Of a stretch of DNA of 64,000 nt, positions 21,277-30,700 are shown one piece after another. Source of the DNA: an uncultured Vibrio sp. (GTDB lineage: Bacteria > Pseudomonadota > Gammaproteobacteria > Enterobacterales > Vibrionaceae). Below the pieces are notes generated by a model. It had not been told where the DNA came from, ran no database searches, and was given only the letters and a program-made list of their open reading frames with translations. Location: the NCBI RefSeq assembly GCF_963675395.1, contig NZ_OY776223.1, forward strand, positions 1,426,001 through 1,490,000, given 5' to 3'. The translations under genes were made by a program, and so were the position numbers. Within the stretch, counting starts at the first letter, position 1; the number at the start of each line of letters is the position of its first letter.

Positions 21277-22533
21277 TTATACACTGAATGACTTAATTTT
21301 CTTGTCTAGCTCTTCAGCGTTGCTTTGCATTGTTTCAGACGTTTCCAATAGCTCGGTCACTACAATCACAGAAGCTTCCACCAGTTCTCTTACATTAGTT
21401 AAGTTTTGGCTCATTTCCTCTGCGACACTGCTTTGCTGGCCAGACGCCGTGGCAATTTGGAAGTTCATATCATTGATGTGTGTGACCTGGGTAACAATGC
21501 CGTCCAGTTCAGTGCCAGCATTCGAGACCAGTTCATTCCCTTCAGCGGCCTCAACCACGCTTTTTTCCATCAATTCCACGGCGGACTCTGCACTGGTTTG
21601 CAGTTGAGTAATCATTTCCTGAATTTCAATAGTAGCTTGTTGCGTCCGCTGCGCCAGGTTGCGAACTTCGTCTGCGACGACTGCAAAGCCTCGTCCAGCT
21701 TCACCCGCTCGCGCCGCTTCAATCGCAGCATTCAGGGCAAGCAAGTTGGTCTGTTCAGAAATCCCCTGAATGGTTCCCACGACACTGCCAATCGCTTCCA
21801 CACGCTCTTCAACCTGATTGACCGCCTGAGCAGAAGAGGCAATGTCGGTAGAAAGTTCACTCATTTTCGCGACGGTGCTCTGTAAGAATTGTTGGCCAGA
21901 AACCGCCTGGGAAGATGCTTGTCCCGTAAGAACTGATGCCTGATGCGCATGCTCTGCCACTGTTTGAACGGTAGAAGACATCTCACTCATCGCGGTGGCA
22001 AGCTGGTCTATCTCATTGAACTCTTCCTGAGCAGACTCTTTGGTTTCAGACATACTGATTGTCATCACTTCGGTCAAAGCCGATAACTCATCAGAAGCAT
22101 TGACTTGCATTTGGATCACGTCATGTAATTGGCGACGTGTTTTTTCCAGTTCTCGTGCCACATCTCCGTATTCGTCCTTGCAATCCATACCAAAGGGTAC
22201 CGATAAATTCTTGCTCGCCATCAGTTTTATTGCGTCATTCAGGTATTGAGTTTGACGCAGCATGACGCGTGCTGCCGCAAACAATAAAACAACAAAGACG
22301 ATGATGAGTAACGCAGTCTGCCATACAACCTGAGTGAGGTACGCCTCGTAATGCTGCTGAGCAACATCCACATTCTGAGTCGCATCCAACAATGAATCGT
22401 AAAACGTGTTGGCATCCCAAAGTTGCTTTGCCACAATCAAAATAGTACTGAAGACCATTAATATGACCATTTTTGGTACCAGTCGAATGTCGGATATGAC
22501 TCTTTCCCACGGCTTAAATGCCAGTTTTTCCAT
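21277..22533 (-). CDS. Methyl-accepting chemotaxis protein
   Basis: 418-residue chemoreceptor. Transmembrane segments at about residues 22-42 and 73-92 enclose only a ~30-residue periplasmic loop, so it lacks a large ligand-binding domain and may sense through the membrane or cytoplasm. A HAMP-like region follows, then the signalling domain with the hairpin tip [19 protein letters not shown] and [18 protein letters not shown]. No C-terminal CheR-tethering pentapeptide is seen (ends KIKSFSV). RBS GGAGAA. It lies between ygiF and glnE, which are adjacent in E. coli. Confidence 0.92.
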   Translation of the reverse strand: MEKLAFKPWERVISDIRLVPKMVILMVFSTILIVAKQLWDANTFYDSLLDATQNVDVAQQHYEAYLTQVVWQTALLIIVFVVLLFAAARVMLRQTQYLNDAIKLMASKNLSVPFGMDCKDEYGDVARELEKTRRQLHDVIQMQVNASDELSALTEVMTISMSETKESAQEEFNEIDQLATAMSEMSSTVQTVAEHAHQASVLTGQASSQAVSGQQFLQSTVAKMSELSTDIASSAQAVNQVEERVEAIGSVVGTIQGISEQTNLLALNAAIEAARAGEAGRGFAVVADEVRNLAQRTQQATIEIQEMITQLQTSAESAVELMEKSVVEAAEGNELVSNAGTELDGIVTQVTHINDMNFQIATASGQQSSVAEEMSQNLTNVRELVEASVIVVTELLETSETMQSNAEELDKKIKSFSV

Positions 22534-22600
22534 TGTCAGTTCTCCACCGAGTCTTATATAGTTTTTGTCATTCTGTTGCGCGAATTATTTCGAGATTTGT

Positions 22601-23374
22601 ATGAAAAACAACGATATCAAAGACAGCACCCGCCCAATGGGACTTTTGTCATTAGTCCTGTCCTTTTTGGCATTATTTGTGACCTCAGGCCTGTTATTTT
22701 TTTCGATCGATCGCGAAACCCGTCAAGTACTTATCGGTCTCGACTTCATAATCTGTAGTATTTTTATCTTACAACTCACTATTGATTTGATCCGCGCCAC
22801 AAATCGGTGGACGTTCCTTAAACTCCATTGGATAGATTTTATTGCCAGTATCCCAATGATCGAGCCATTACGCTTCGCTAGAATCTTTCATATTTTACGT
22901 ATGATACTGGTATTGCGCTCTTCAAGGTTCATTCTCCATCAACTCAAAGAGAACCGTCGAGAGACAACCGTCGCCTCCATCCTATTGTTGATGGTGATTT
23001 TAATTACTTTAGGCTCCAGCACGATGCTATTCATTGAAGCCAAAGATCCTGCAGCCAATATTCGCACAGGGGCTGACGCTTTATGGTGGGTGTTTGTCAC
23101 GATCTCCACCGTAGGGTATGGCGATCATTATCCGGTGACCAGTGGTGGTAAATTTCTGGCCGTGGTGATCATTGTCTGTGGCGTAGGGATCTTCGGTATG
23201 ATCTCAGGTTTAGTCACTTCCATCGTGACTGCGCCAAGCAAGCAGGAGGATCATCGTACCAAGCACGCAGAACGTATGTTGAGCAAACTCGTTGAACAGC
23301 AGGAAACGATCCTTACTCGGATAAATGAGCTTGAACTGCGACAACAAGAGCAACAGAGCCAAAAAGAAAAATAG
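22601..23374 (+). CDS. Voltage-gated-type potassium channel protein
   Basis: 257-residue ion channel with a six-helix layout. Helices S1-S4 occupy roughly residues 10-115 and include an arginine-bearing segment ARIFHILRMILVLRSSRFIL. The pore loop has the K+ selectivity filter TVGYGDHYP near residue 172, then S6 and a short coiled-coil tail rich in E and Q. The ATG at 22601 gives MKNNDIKD; an upstream TTG (22565) would add 12 residues and lies in the promoter region shared with the divergent chemoreceptor. Confidence 0.88.
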   Translation: MKNNDIKDSTRPMGLLSLVLSFLALFVTSGLLFFSIDRETRQVLIGLDFIICSIFILQLTIDLIRATNRWTFLKLHWIDFIASIPMIEPLRFARIFHILRMILVLRSSRFILHQLKENRRETTVASILLLMVILITLGSSTMLFIEAKDPAANIRTGADALWWVFVTISTVGYGDHYPVTSGGKFLAVVIIVCGVGIFGMISGLVTSIVTAPSKQEDHRTKHAERMLSKLVEQQETILTRINELELRQQEQQSQKEK

Positions 23375-23388
23375 GACCTCGTGGTTGA

Positions 23389-23420
23389 ATGCCGTTCGTT
23401 TAACAGCGAACGGCATTTTT
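23389..23420 (+). terminator. Terminator after the channel gene
   Basis: ATGCCGTTCG / CGAACGGCAT stem with an 8-nt loop, then TTTTT. Confidence 0.9.
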
Positions 23421-23428
23421 AAGCCCCT

Positions 23429-23560
23429 GTCATCCTGGACTGCGACGAAGGAGCGTGATTCAGGATCTAGTTGCCGAGTACTTTATGCCCAAAGTTATTT
23501 CATAACGGCTCAGTGCGCTGCTATTAGATTCCTAGTCTCGCTAGGGCTCGCTGGAATGAC
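23429..23560 (+). repeat. Interspersed ~130-bp palindromic repeat, copy B
   Basis: 132 bp from GTCATCCTGG to CTGGAATGAC; the ends are imperfect inverted repeats. Shares GGAGCGTGATTCAGGATCT and TTAGATTCCTAGTCTCGCT with copies A and C. It sits just past the channel-gene terminator and 32 bp from the ygiF stop. Confidence 0.8.
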
Positions 23561-23592
23561 GCAGATAAAAATCGTTTCAACGTTTAATGTCA

Positions 23593-25125
23593 TTATTCTC
23601 GCCAGTAAGGCTGTGTCTCAACGCTGATGGCTCGGGTTTGATCCATAGCATGTAGGATAGAGCGCTCTTGACGGTGCAGCCATCGTTCTAGCTGCTCTTT
23701 TTCGTCAGCTTGCAACATATCCACCAGCGGCAACAAATGATTCAGCATCAACAAATCATCGATACCATGAACTAGATCCGCCCATGGAAGACGGAAGCTA
23801 TTACGCTCGTCGCTGTTATACAGGCTCGCGAATCCGATTCCGGTGTAGAGATTGCGAAGTAAGCGATAACGCTGGTCAACATAATCCTGAGCAGACAACT
23901 CACGCTCGGCCGGGAACGCTTCCATCAACTCAGCCCAAGTACGGTCTAGTTGCGTCACTGAAAATGGCAAAATATTGCTCGCCATTTTTTCACGGGCTTT
24001 TTCATCCAAAAATGGCTGCCAGCCACGTGCAAGAATCCAACGGCTCAGGTCAAGCAACAAGCCTGTGTAACGCGCTGAACTTAACAGCTCTAGCACTTCT
24101 TCACGGCTTGGGAGTTCTTGCAGTTGCTGGGTTAGCTCCGAAACCAAGAACTTACGGGCATCAAGCTTACGCAGCACGTTTCCTTTGTCATCAAGCAACT
24201 CTTCAAGGTGTGCATGTTCGTCTAACCAGCCAAGCTCCTCTTCCAACCACTTTAGTTCCTGACGCAGAATGGCACTGGCTCGACGAGGTACGACGCCACC
24301 AAAAATGGTTAAAGTCTGACGGATAAAACGCAGCGCGTTACTGATTTCACGCAGTGCTTCAACACAATCACGCTCCGCATAGATTTGCTCATGGTAATGC
24401 CAGTGGGACAACGCGTGCTCTAATGAGTTGATCAGACAGTATTCCACGGTGTCTGTGCTCCTACTGTCTACCAAAGCCAGTGGTTTTACCTCATCGCCCG
24501 CGTAGCCAGTTGCCAGACGATAGCCCTTCGCCGCTTTGCTTAAATTACCCAAACGCATGCCCCCTTGCTCGCAGAAGCTACGTGCCAAGGTAAATAGAGC
24601 GTCGGTTTGGCCGGATTTGAGTTCAAGTTCAACTTCGCAAATCGGCTCTTGTCTCTCTTCTCCCTCTTCACCTTGAGCGATGACCTTGCCCTGATCAAAG
24701 GCAACTTCGACCTGGCTGCCATCAGGCATACCAATTAACCACTGCTCACGAGTGAAGTTAGTCGAAAATAATGGAGTGAGTTCAGACTGTAAGGTCTCGA
24801 CATCTTTGCCTGCAGGCCAGATGTCAGAAGGATGCAGAGTGAGATCGGGTTCATCGCTCGTATGCTCAGCATTGTATTCTGGTCTTTGGTGTAAACCAGC
24901 GACGACGCGTCCTGCGGTTTTCACTGTTTGAACAAAGACATCATCAAAACGGCGAATTCTTAAACCGATGTCATGCTTTCTTAACCATTTATCGGCAGTA
25001 TCAAAGTAGGTGTTACCCAAATCACGACAACTATGCTGAAGTACTTTTGTCTCAGAAATTTTTTCCTTTAAAGTTTCTGAAAATTCAGGAGAAACAAAAA
25101 ACTTCAGTTCTATTTCGGTTTCCAT
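23593..25125 (-). CDS. ygiF: Inorganic triphosphatase, CYTH-CHAD protein
   Basis: 510-residue protein with an N-terminal CYTH tunnel domain (METEIELKF, the ExExK signature; then LRIRRF and VEVAFDQGKV) that hydrolyses tripolyphosphate, and a C-terminal CHAD helical domain (about 220-500) with conserved histidines and arginines, likely binding polyphosphate. A start 19 codons upstream is possible, but the ATG at 25125 has AAAGG upstream and gives the family N-terminus. Genes for phosphate uptake follow on the other strand. Confidence 0.93.
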   Translation of the reverse strand: METEIELKFFVSPEFSETLKEKISETKVLQHSCRDLGNTYFDTADKWLRKHDIGLRIRRFDDVFVQTVKTAGRVVAGLHQRPEYNAEHTSDEPDLTLHPSDIWPAGKDVETLQSELTPLFSTNFTREQWLIGMPDGSQVEVAFDQGKVIAQGEEGEERQEPICEVELELKSGQTDALFTLARSFCEQGGMRLGNLSKAAKGYRLATGYAGDEVKPLALVDSRSTDTVEYCLINSLEHALSHWHYHEQIYAERDCVEALREISNALRFIRQTLTIFGGVVPRRASAILRQELKWLEEELGWLDEHAHLEELLDDKGNVLRKLDARKFLVSELTQQLQELPSREEVLELLSSARYTGLLLDLSRWILARGWQPFLDEKAREKMASNILPFSVTQLDRTWAELMEAFPAERELSAQDYVDQRYRLLRNLYTGIGFASLYNSDERNSFRLPWADLVHGIDDLLMLNHLLPLVDMLQADEKEQLERWLHRQERSILHAMDQTRAISVETQPYWRE

Positions 25126-25337
25126 ATCTATACCTTTCAAAGCAGATAGAAACAGGATATTGCGTATTTTCTTACACGGCAAGAGGGAAATATCACGCGA
25201 ATGATGATCTAAAACAGTTTTAAAGAGCGATTTAATGCGTTAACATGCGCGCCTTTATAGCCATCGTTCAACATTTCGCCAAGACTAAAGAAATGGTGTA
25301 TGTTTTTTTTAGGTTATAGTTATTAGGTTGAATGACC

Positions 25338-26018
25338 ATGCCAGTAAATACAATTATGGGGTTATTTGCAAAGTCCCCTATTAAGCCTTTGCAACGCCAC
25401 GTTGTGTGTGTCAACGAATGTTGTTCACACCTGGTGAAGTTCTTTGAAGTTTCTTCAAAGGGTGACTGGGAAAAAGCAGCAGAGATCCGTGCTCAAATTT
25501 CTCACCTTGAGAAAGAAGCGGATGTTCTGAAACGTGAAATCCGTCTAAAACTGCCTCGCGGTTTGTTTATGCCAGTAGACCGTACTGACATGCTTGAGCT
25601 TCTGACTCAACAAGACAAACTTGCTAACTTGGCGAAAGACATTGCTGGCCGTGTATATGGTCGTCAACTTGTCATTCCTGAGGCTCTCCAGCCAAATTTC
25701 CTCGCTTACGTTCAACGTTGTCTTGATGCGGCTAACCAGGCGCAAAAGGTAATTAATGAACTTGATGAATTATTAGAAACTGGCTTTAAAGGCCGTGAAG
25801 TAACACTCGTTGCTGAAATGATTCATCAGTTAGACGTCATCGAAGATGATACCGATGCTATGCAGATTGAACTTCGCCAACAACTGATGGCGATTGAATC
25901 TGACATGAACCCTATCGATGTCATGTTCCTGTATAAGATTCTTGAATGGGTAGGTGGTATTGCCGACCAAGCGCAGCGCGTAGGTGCTCGTTTGGAAGTC
26001 ATGCTATCTCGATCTTAA
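25338..26018 (+). CDS. TIGR00153/DUF47 protein, partner of Pit phosphate transport
   Basis: 226-residue helical protein of the PhoU-like DUF47 family, encoded directly before pit genes in many bacteria and thought to regulate the transporter. Recognised by MPVNTIMGLFAKSPIKPLQ. A second ATG six bases upstream (25332) is also possible; the chosen start matches the usual family N-terminus. Separated from pit by a hairpin with a T run at 26069-26095. Confidence 0.9.
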   Translation: MPVNTIMGLFAKSPIKPLQRHVVCVNECCSHLVKFFEVSSKGDWEKAAEIRAQISHLEKEADVLKREIRLKLPRGLFMPVDRTDMLELLTQQDKLANLAKDIAGRVYGRQLVIPEALQPNFLAYVQRCLDAANQAQKVINELDELLETGFKGREVTLVAEMIHQLDVIEDDTDAMQIELRQQLMAIESDMNPIDVMFLYKILEWVGGIADQAQRVGARLEVMLSRS

Positions 26019-26068
26019 AAACATAAGTTAACTACATAACGAAGAGCTTGATTAACACGTGTCATAAG

Positions 26069-26095
26069 GACGATGACGGTTTTCATCGTCTTTTT
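26069..26095 (+). terminator. Hairpin with T run between DUF47 gene and pit
   Basis: GACGATGA / TCATCGTC stem with a 6-nt loop, followed by TTTTT. May be a partial terminator setting the ratio of the two products. Confidence 0.75.
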
Positions 26096-26145
26096 GGCGC
26101 GCGTAAAATTTTGTTCCGCTTGTTATAAAACAACTAGGTATTACG

Positions 26146-27405
26146 ATGGATATCCTTGCGAACTACGGCACTGTCCTGATTATTGTTGCAGCGCTTTTTG
26201 GTTTCATGATGGCGATTGGTATTGGCGCGAATGACGTTGCTAATGCGATGGGTACGTCTGTAGGTTCAAAAGCGCTAACCGTAAAACAAGCCATCATCAT
26301 TGCGATGATCTTTGAATTTGCGGGCGCATATCTTGCTGGCGGTGAAGTAACCGACACTATCCGTAAAGGTGTTATTGAAACATCTCTATTTGCCCACCAG
26401 CCTGACGTCCTTGTCTACGGCATGATGTCAGCGCTACTTGCTGCGGGCACTTGGCTACTGCTTGCTTCCTACATGGGCTGGCCTGTATCAACCACTCACT
26501 CAATCATCGGTGCTATTATCGGTTTTGCGTGTGTATCTGTCGGTACAGAAGCGGTAGACTGGGGAAGTGTTCAGGGCATTGTCGGTAGTTGGATCATTAC
26601 ACCCGTTATCTCCGGCTTCTTTGCCTACGTGATCTTTGTCAGCGCACAACGCCTAATTTTTGATACAGAAAATCCGCTGTTTAATGCAAAACGCTTTGTG
26701 CCTGTCTACATGTTCATCACCACAATGGTGATTGCACTGGTTACCATCAAAAAAGGTCTTAAACACGTAGGCCTTCACCTGAGCAATGGTGAAGCTTGGA
26801 TGTGGGCGGCTGCGGTATCGGCAATTGTGATGGCTGGCGGTTACTTCTACATTCAGAAGAAATTTGCTAACCGCGAAGATGACCACAGTTTCTCTGGTGT
26901 TGAAGGCATCTTCAGTGTGCTAATGGTTATCACGGCTTGTGCGATGGCATTTGCACACGGTTCGAACGACGTAGCAAACGCGATTGGCCCTCTTTCTGCA
27001 GTCGTATCGACGGTTGAGCACATGGGTGAAATCACATCTAAAAGCACAATCGCATGGTGGATTCTTCCATTAGGTGGTATCGGTATCGTTGTGGGTCTTG
27101 CGACTCTAGGCCACAAAGTAATGGCAACCGTTGGTACAGGTATTACTGAACTAACACCAAGTCGTGGCTTTGCAGCGCAGTTAGCGACGGCATGTACGGT
27201 TGTTCTGGCGTCGGGTACTGGTCTACCAATTTCAACCACGCAAACGCTGGTTGGTGCGGTTCTGGGGGTAGGTTTTGCTCGCGGTATTGCAGCACTAAAC
27301 CTAGGTGTGGTTCGTAACATCGTTGCTTCATGGATTGTGACGCTACCCGCTGGCGCGCTATTGGCTGTGGTATTCTTCTACGGCATTCAAGCGATGTTTG
27401 CTTAA
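26146..27405 (+). CDS. pit: Low-affinity inorganic phosphate transporter
   Basis: 419-residue PiT-family carrier importing metal-phosphate with protons. About ten to eleven hydrophobic segments. The twin family signatures appear in both halves: GANDVANAMGTSVGSKAL near residue 27 and HGSNDVANAIGPLSAV near residue 271, and the paired PVSTTHSIIG / PISTTQTLVGAV. Pairs with the upstream DUF47 gene. Confidence 0.96.
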   Translation: MDILANYGTVLIIVAALFGFMMAIGIGANDVANAMGTSVGSKALTVKQAIIIAMIFEFAGAYLAGGEVTDTIRKGVIETSLFAHQPDVLVYGMMSALLAAGTWLLLASYMGWPVSTTHSIIGAIIGFACVSVGTEAVDWGSVQGIVGSWIITPVISGFFAYVIFVSAQRLIFDTENPLFNAKRFVPVYMFITTMVIALVTIKKGLKHVGLHLSNGEAWMWAAAVSAIVMAGGYFYIQKKFANREDDHSFSGVEGIFSVLMVITACAMAFAHGSNDVANAIGPLSAVVSTVEHMGEITSKSTIAWWILPLGGIGIVVGLATLGHKVMATVGTGITELTPSRGFAAQLATACTVVLASGTGLPISTTQTLVGAVLGVGFARGIAALNLGVVRNIVASWIVTLPAGALLAVVFFYGIQAMFA

Positions 27406-27461
27406 TTAAGACATCCGTCAATAGAATGTAAGCGCTTTGTCATTATTGACTCAAACGCACA

Positions 27462-27489
27462 GAAAGGGAGGCTTTGCCTCCCTTCTTTG
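27462..27489 (+). terminator. Terminator after pit
   Basis: GAAAGGGAGGC / GCCTCCCTTC stem with a 3-nt loop and TTTG tail. Confidence 0.85.
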
Positions 27490-27587
27490 TTGCACCGAAG
27501 TTTGAAACTGCATACTATTCGTCTAATTCCGGCTCCAATCATTCGGTGCCAACGCTGTATCCAAGAAAAATCGTTAAGGGATTTACT

Positions 27588-28199
27588 GTGAAAAAACTAA
27601 TCATCACGGTTTTGTTTACTTTGCTAGCAGCGCCAACGGCCCTAGCTGCAAACCGTTATATTTCTGATGACCTATTCACTTTTATGCACTCAGGTCCAAA
27701 CAACACTTACCGAATTATTGGTAGTGTTGACGCTGGCTCTCAAGTACAACTACTAAGCGCAAATAAAGAGAGTGGTTATACACAGATTCGTGATTCTCGT
27801 GGCCGTACTGGCTGGGTGCAAAGTAAATTTGTCACCAACGAAGAAAGCATGGCGATTCGCTTGCCTCGTATCGAGAAAGAGCTTGCCGAGGTGAAAGAAC
27901 AACTGGCCAATGCTCGTCAGACTTCTGACACGGAAAAAGCGGGTCTTGTGACTTCACTAGAAACGCGTAATCAACAAATCTCAGATCTTGAGAACAAATA
28001 CTCTGAGATCAGCGATCAACTGACTTCTGTTGAAACGGAAAACCGTGAGCTTCGCGCTAAGCTTGATACGCAAAAAGATGACATGCTGCTGAAGTACTTT
28101 ACCTACGGTGGTGGCGTTGCTGGCTTGGGTCTGCTGTTTGGTTTGGTGTTACCGCACCTAATGCCACGCAGGAAGCGCTCTCCAGCTGGCTGGGCATAA
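27588..28199 (+). CDS. SH3-domain envelope protein (TIGR04211, YgiM-like)
   Basis: 203-residue protein. A signal peptide (residues 1-20, ending ALA) precedes a bacterial SH3 domain (about 21-92; RYISDDLFTFMHSGPNNTYR, GWVQSKFV), a coiled coil (about 100-165) and a single C-terminal transmembrane helix before RRKRSP. The start is GTG at 27588 with AAGGGA upstream; the longer frame beginning at 27474 runs through the pit terminator and is rejected. E. coli ygiM lies beside cca, which is also nearby here. Confidence 0.88.
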   Translation: MKKLIITVLFTLLAAPTALAANRYISDDLFTFMHSGPNNTYRIIGSVDAGSQVQLLSANKESGYTQIRDSRGRTGWVQSKFVTNEESMAIRLPRIEKELAEVKEQLANARQTSDTEKAGLVTSLETRNQQISDLENKYSEISDQLTSVETENRELRAKLDTQKDDMLLKYFTYGGGVAGLGLLFGLVLPHLMPRRKRSPAGWA

Positions 28200-28221
28200 T
28201 CCCTCTCACAGAGTTGAATAC

Positions 28222-28252
28222 TAAAAAGGCCACATTGTTGTGGCCTTTTGCT
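28222..28252 (+). terminator. Terminator after the SH3-domain gene
   Basis: AAAAAGGCCACA / TGTGGCCTTTT stem with a short loop; A and T runs on both sides suit the convergent gspB as well. Confidence 0.9.
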
Positions 28253-28265
28253 TATTTGGAGTGAG

Positions 28266-28934
28266 TTAACCTTCCCACTCATACAGAGCCGGAATCCGGA
28301 TCTGCTCTCCCTGAAATTCAACGATCACCGCTTGTGGTTGGATCTCTTTCAGTGTGATCTGGCCATCCACCACTTCTCCTTGGTGATATTCCACATCATT
28401 AATCTTCACCCATCGGCGCTCGGCATCACTGGCGTACATGTGAGTTTGTAAGTTGAGCGCAGGAAGGCGACCTTGCCACCGCTGAGCATTCCCCTCCAAA
28501 TCATTGACGTACGCCGAACGCTGTGGCGTTGTTTCCTCACTTCGTCGGGACAATGCATTCTCAACCTTCATCGCCAAGTCCGGTGACAGTGACGATAAAT
28601 CGATATCATCCAAAGAGAAGTCTAACTCTTCATCACGAGCTTGATTTTGAGTCGCTGGAGATTCTGCATCTTGACTACTGCTCGCATATTCTTCCGGCTG
28701 TAAATACGTCCCTATATCATCGGATAACTCTGCACTGGGCCACTCTCTTGGTAGTGGTGACAATGGGTTAATTTCCGGGTAATTCAACACCTCAAATGGC
28801 TGCACCGCATCTGCGACAACCACTGGCGTTGCAGCTTGAGTTTTAAGAGGCTGCTTTTCCAGATACCAGACAGCGCCAACAGCAGAAATGCCAATAGGCA
28901 AAAGTAACAGGCTTGCATGCTTGGCAATAGACAT
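28266..28934 (-). CDS. gspB: General secretion pathway protein GspB (ExeB-like)
   Basis: 222-residue inner-membrane protein with an N-terminal transmembrane anchor (about residues 8-25), an acidic linker, and a conserved C-terminal periplasmic domain (LPALNLQTHMYASDAERRWVKI in pieces; IQPQAVIVEFQGEQIRIP). In Aeromonas, ExeA-ExeB carry the type II secretin through peptidoglycan for assembly. Its ATG overlaps the gspA stop (TAATG), so the pair is coupled. The main gsp operon is not in this window. Confidence 0.9.
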   Translation of the reverse strand: MSIAKHASLLLLPIGISAVGAVWYLEKQPLKTQAATPVVVADAVQPFEVLNYPEINPLSPLPREWPSAELSDDIGTYLQPEEYASSSQDAESPATQNQARDEELDFSLDDIDLSSLSPDLAMKVENALSRRSEETTPQRSAYVNDLEGNAQRWQGRLPALNLQTHMYASDAERRWVKINDVEYHQGEVVDGQITLKEIQPQAVIVEFQGEQIRIPALYEWEG

Positions 28935-30574
28935 TACACCTCCTCCTTATCTATGCTGACCAGAGTCGGCGCATTAGGCTGCACATTCTGTTGTAATCGC
29001 TCTAGCGTGCGCTGACCTGCTATACCGTCAACACCAATGCCTTGCCAGCGTTGAAAGAGTTCGACACGTTCTTTCAACTCAGAATCAAACATCGAGGTTC
29101 CCAAAGGCCGCTCACTGACCGCCTCAGCAAGCAGCTGATCTAACACTTCGATAGCCGGCCCTTGCATATCTAAGCGCAATGTTTCTTGAAGCGGTGATTG
29201 CCACAGCTCGATGATATTTCCCTGCCACATCGGTTTTAGCCAGGAAAGTGGTAATCGCAAGCGCTGCTCACCGTTAAGCACTTCAACTGTATCACCCCCT
29301 ACCGCGTAAAGAATCACATAGCCAATATCGCCTTGGTAATTCAGCTCTAAGATTACAGGTCTATTTTGCTTTACCAACAACGGCCATGTGGCCATTCTTC
29401 TTTCACAAATCATGGTCGATTGCGCCTCCGATAAACACAGGTTGTCGCGCACCGAAGCTCGGTAACCCCATAGTTTGTACAGATCGTTGATGGCAAGGTT
29501 TGATTGTTTTTGTGACAGCAATAACTCACGCTGCTCATTAGTGAGCTGATCGTTTATCACAACTGGCTCAACCGATTCAGGAGCACGGATAGAGACGGTC
29601 TCTTCCACAAACGCAGATAGAGGTTTCTCCGGCATATAATTAACGGCAATCCAACCGACACCGAGTGCAGCTGCCACACCCAATGCTGCGGTGCCCCAGG
29701 CAGGCCAGCTAAACTGACGACGAGCCTTCATCTGCTCAGGTTGGTTATCTTGCTGATAAATGTCTGCCTGAAATTGCATGACCTCTTCGCAGGCACGAGT
29801 AACCGTCTGCTTATCGACAACGGCACTGCCTTGGTGATGGCTCATATTCAAGGCCTTGTCACAAATAAGATTAATCAGCCGGGGAATACCATGACTGTAC
29901 TTAGCAATCTGTTTGGTCGAACTACGATTAAATAGCTGTTGATTTCCCCCAGCAGTATGCAGTCGGAACGCAATATAATCCTCGGTTTCTTTTTCATCCA
30001 AAGGCAGGAGATGATAACGTCCGGTAATTCGCTGGGCGAGCTGGCGTAGCTGGGTGGTTTGCAATAATCGTTGTAATTCTGGCTGGCCAACCAAAAGGAC
30101 TTTAAGCAGCTTTCTGGTGTCCGTTTCCAAGTTGGTCAACAAACGAAGTTGCTCCAAGACTTCAGCTGCAAGGTGTTGCGCTTCGTCGATAACAAGTAAC
30201 GTCTGCCAGCCAGCATTGTGGTTGTCTAGCAGATAATGATGAATCACTTGATTGAGCTGTTTAAGCGTCGCATCTTGCGGGTAAATGATGTTGAACTCAT
30301 CACAAATCGCCTCCAGAAGATCTCGAGTCGAAAAGGTTGGATTGAGGAGTAAACCCGCCTTGGTGGTCTCGTCTAGGTTGGCTAGCATAGCTTTTGCCAC
30401 GGTGGTTTTTCCTGTCCCAACTTCACCAGTCAACATGGCAAACCCGCCCCCATCACCTAGCCCGGCTTTAAGGTGCGTAATCGCTTCTTTATGACGTTGA
30501 CTCAGATACAAATAACGAGGGTTTGGAACAATCGAAAAAGGTTGCTCAACAAACCCGAAAAAGTCCTTATACAT
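28934..30574 (-). CDS. gspA: General secretion pathway ATPase GspA (ExeA-like)
   Basis: 546-residue membrane ATPase. The AAA domain begins MYKDFFGFVEQPFSI with Walker A GEVGTGKT near residue 50 and Walker B LLVIDEAQHL near 125. A transmembrane helix lies near residues 285-300. The periplasmic part ends in a peptidoglycan-binding domain (FQRWQGIGVDGIAGQRTLERL in pieces, about 500-530). ATG at 30574 has GGAG upstream; the in-frame extension to 30601 lacks support. Confidence 0.92.
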   Translation of the reverse strand: MYKDFFGFVEQPFSIVPNPRYLYLSQRHKEAITHLKAGLGDGGGFAMLTGEVGTGKTTVAKAMLANLDETTKAGLLLNPTFSTRDLLEAICDEFNIIYPQDATLKQLNQVIHHYLLDNHNAGWQTLLVIDEAQHLAAEVLEQLRLLTNLETDTRKLLKVLLVGQPELQRLLQTTQLRQLAQRITGRYHLLPLDEKETEDYIAFRLHTAGGNQQLFNRSSTKQIAKYSHGIPRLINLICDKALNMSHHQGSAVVDKQTVTRACEEVMQFQADIYQQDNQPEQMKARRQFSWPAWGTAALGVAAALGVGWIAVNYMPEKPLSAFVEETVSIRAPESVEPVVINDQLTNEQRELLLSQKQSNLAINDLYKLWGYRASVRDNLCLSEAQSTMICERRMATWPLLVKQNRPVILELNYQGDIGYVILYAVGGDTVEVLNGEQRLRLPLSWLKPMWQGNIIELWQSPLQETLRLDMQGPAIEVLDQLLAEAVSERPLGTSMFDSELKERVELFQRWQGIGVDGIAGQRTLERLQQNVQPNAPTLVSIDKEEV

Positions 30575-30700
30575 AGGATCTCCAGCTAACAAACCGCCCA
30601 CTTTGAATCAGATACCTGTGCATCCGCTGTTGGGAGTAAAGAAAAGTACCATTGCTTGCTACAATGTCCAACGACATATCAGTAAATTAAGAGGTTGTTC

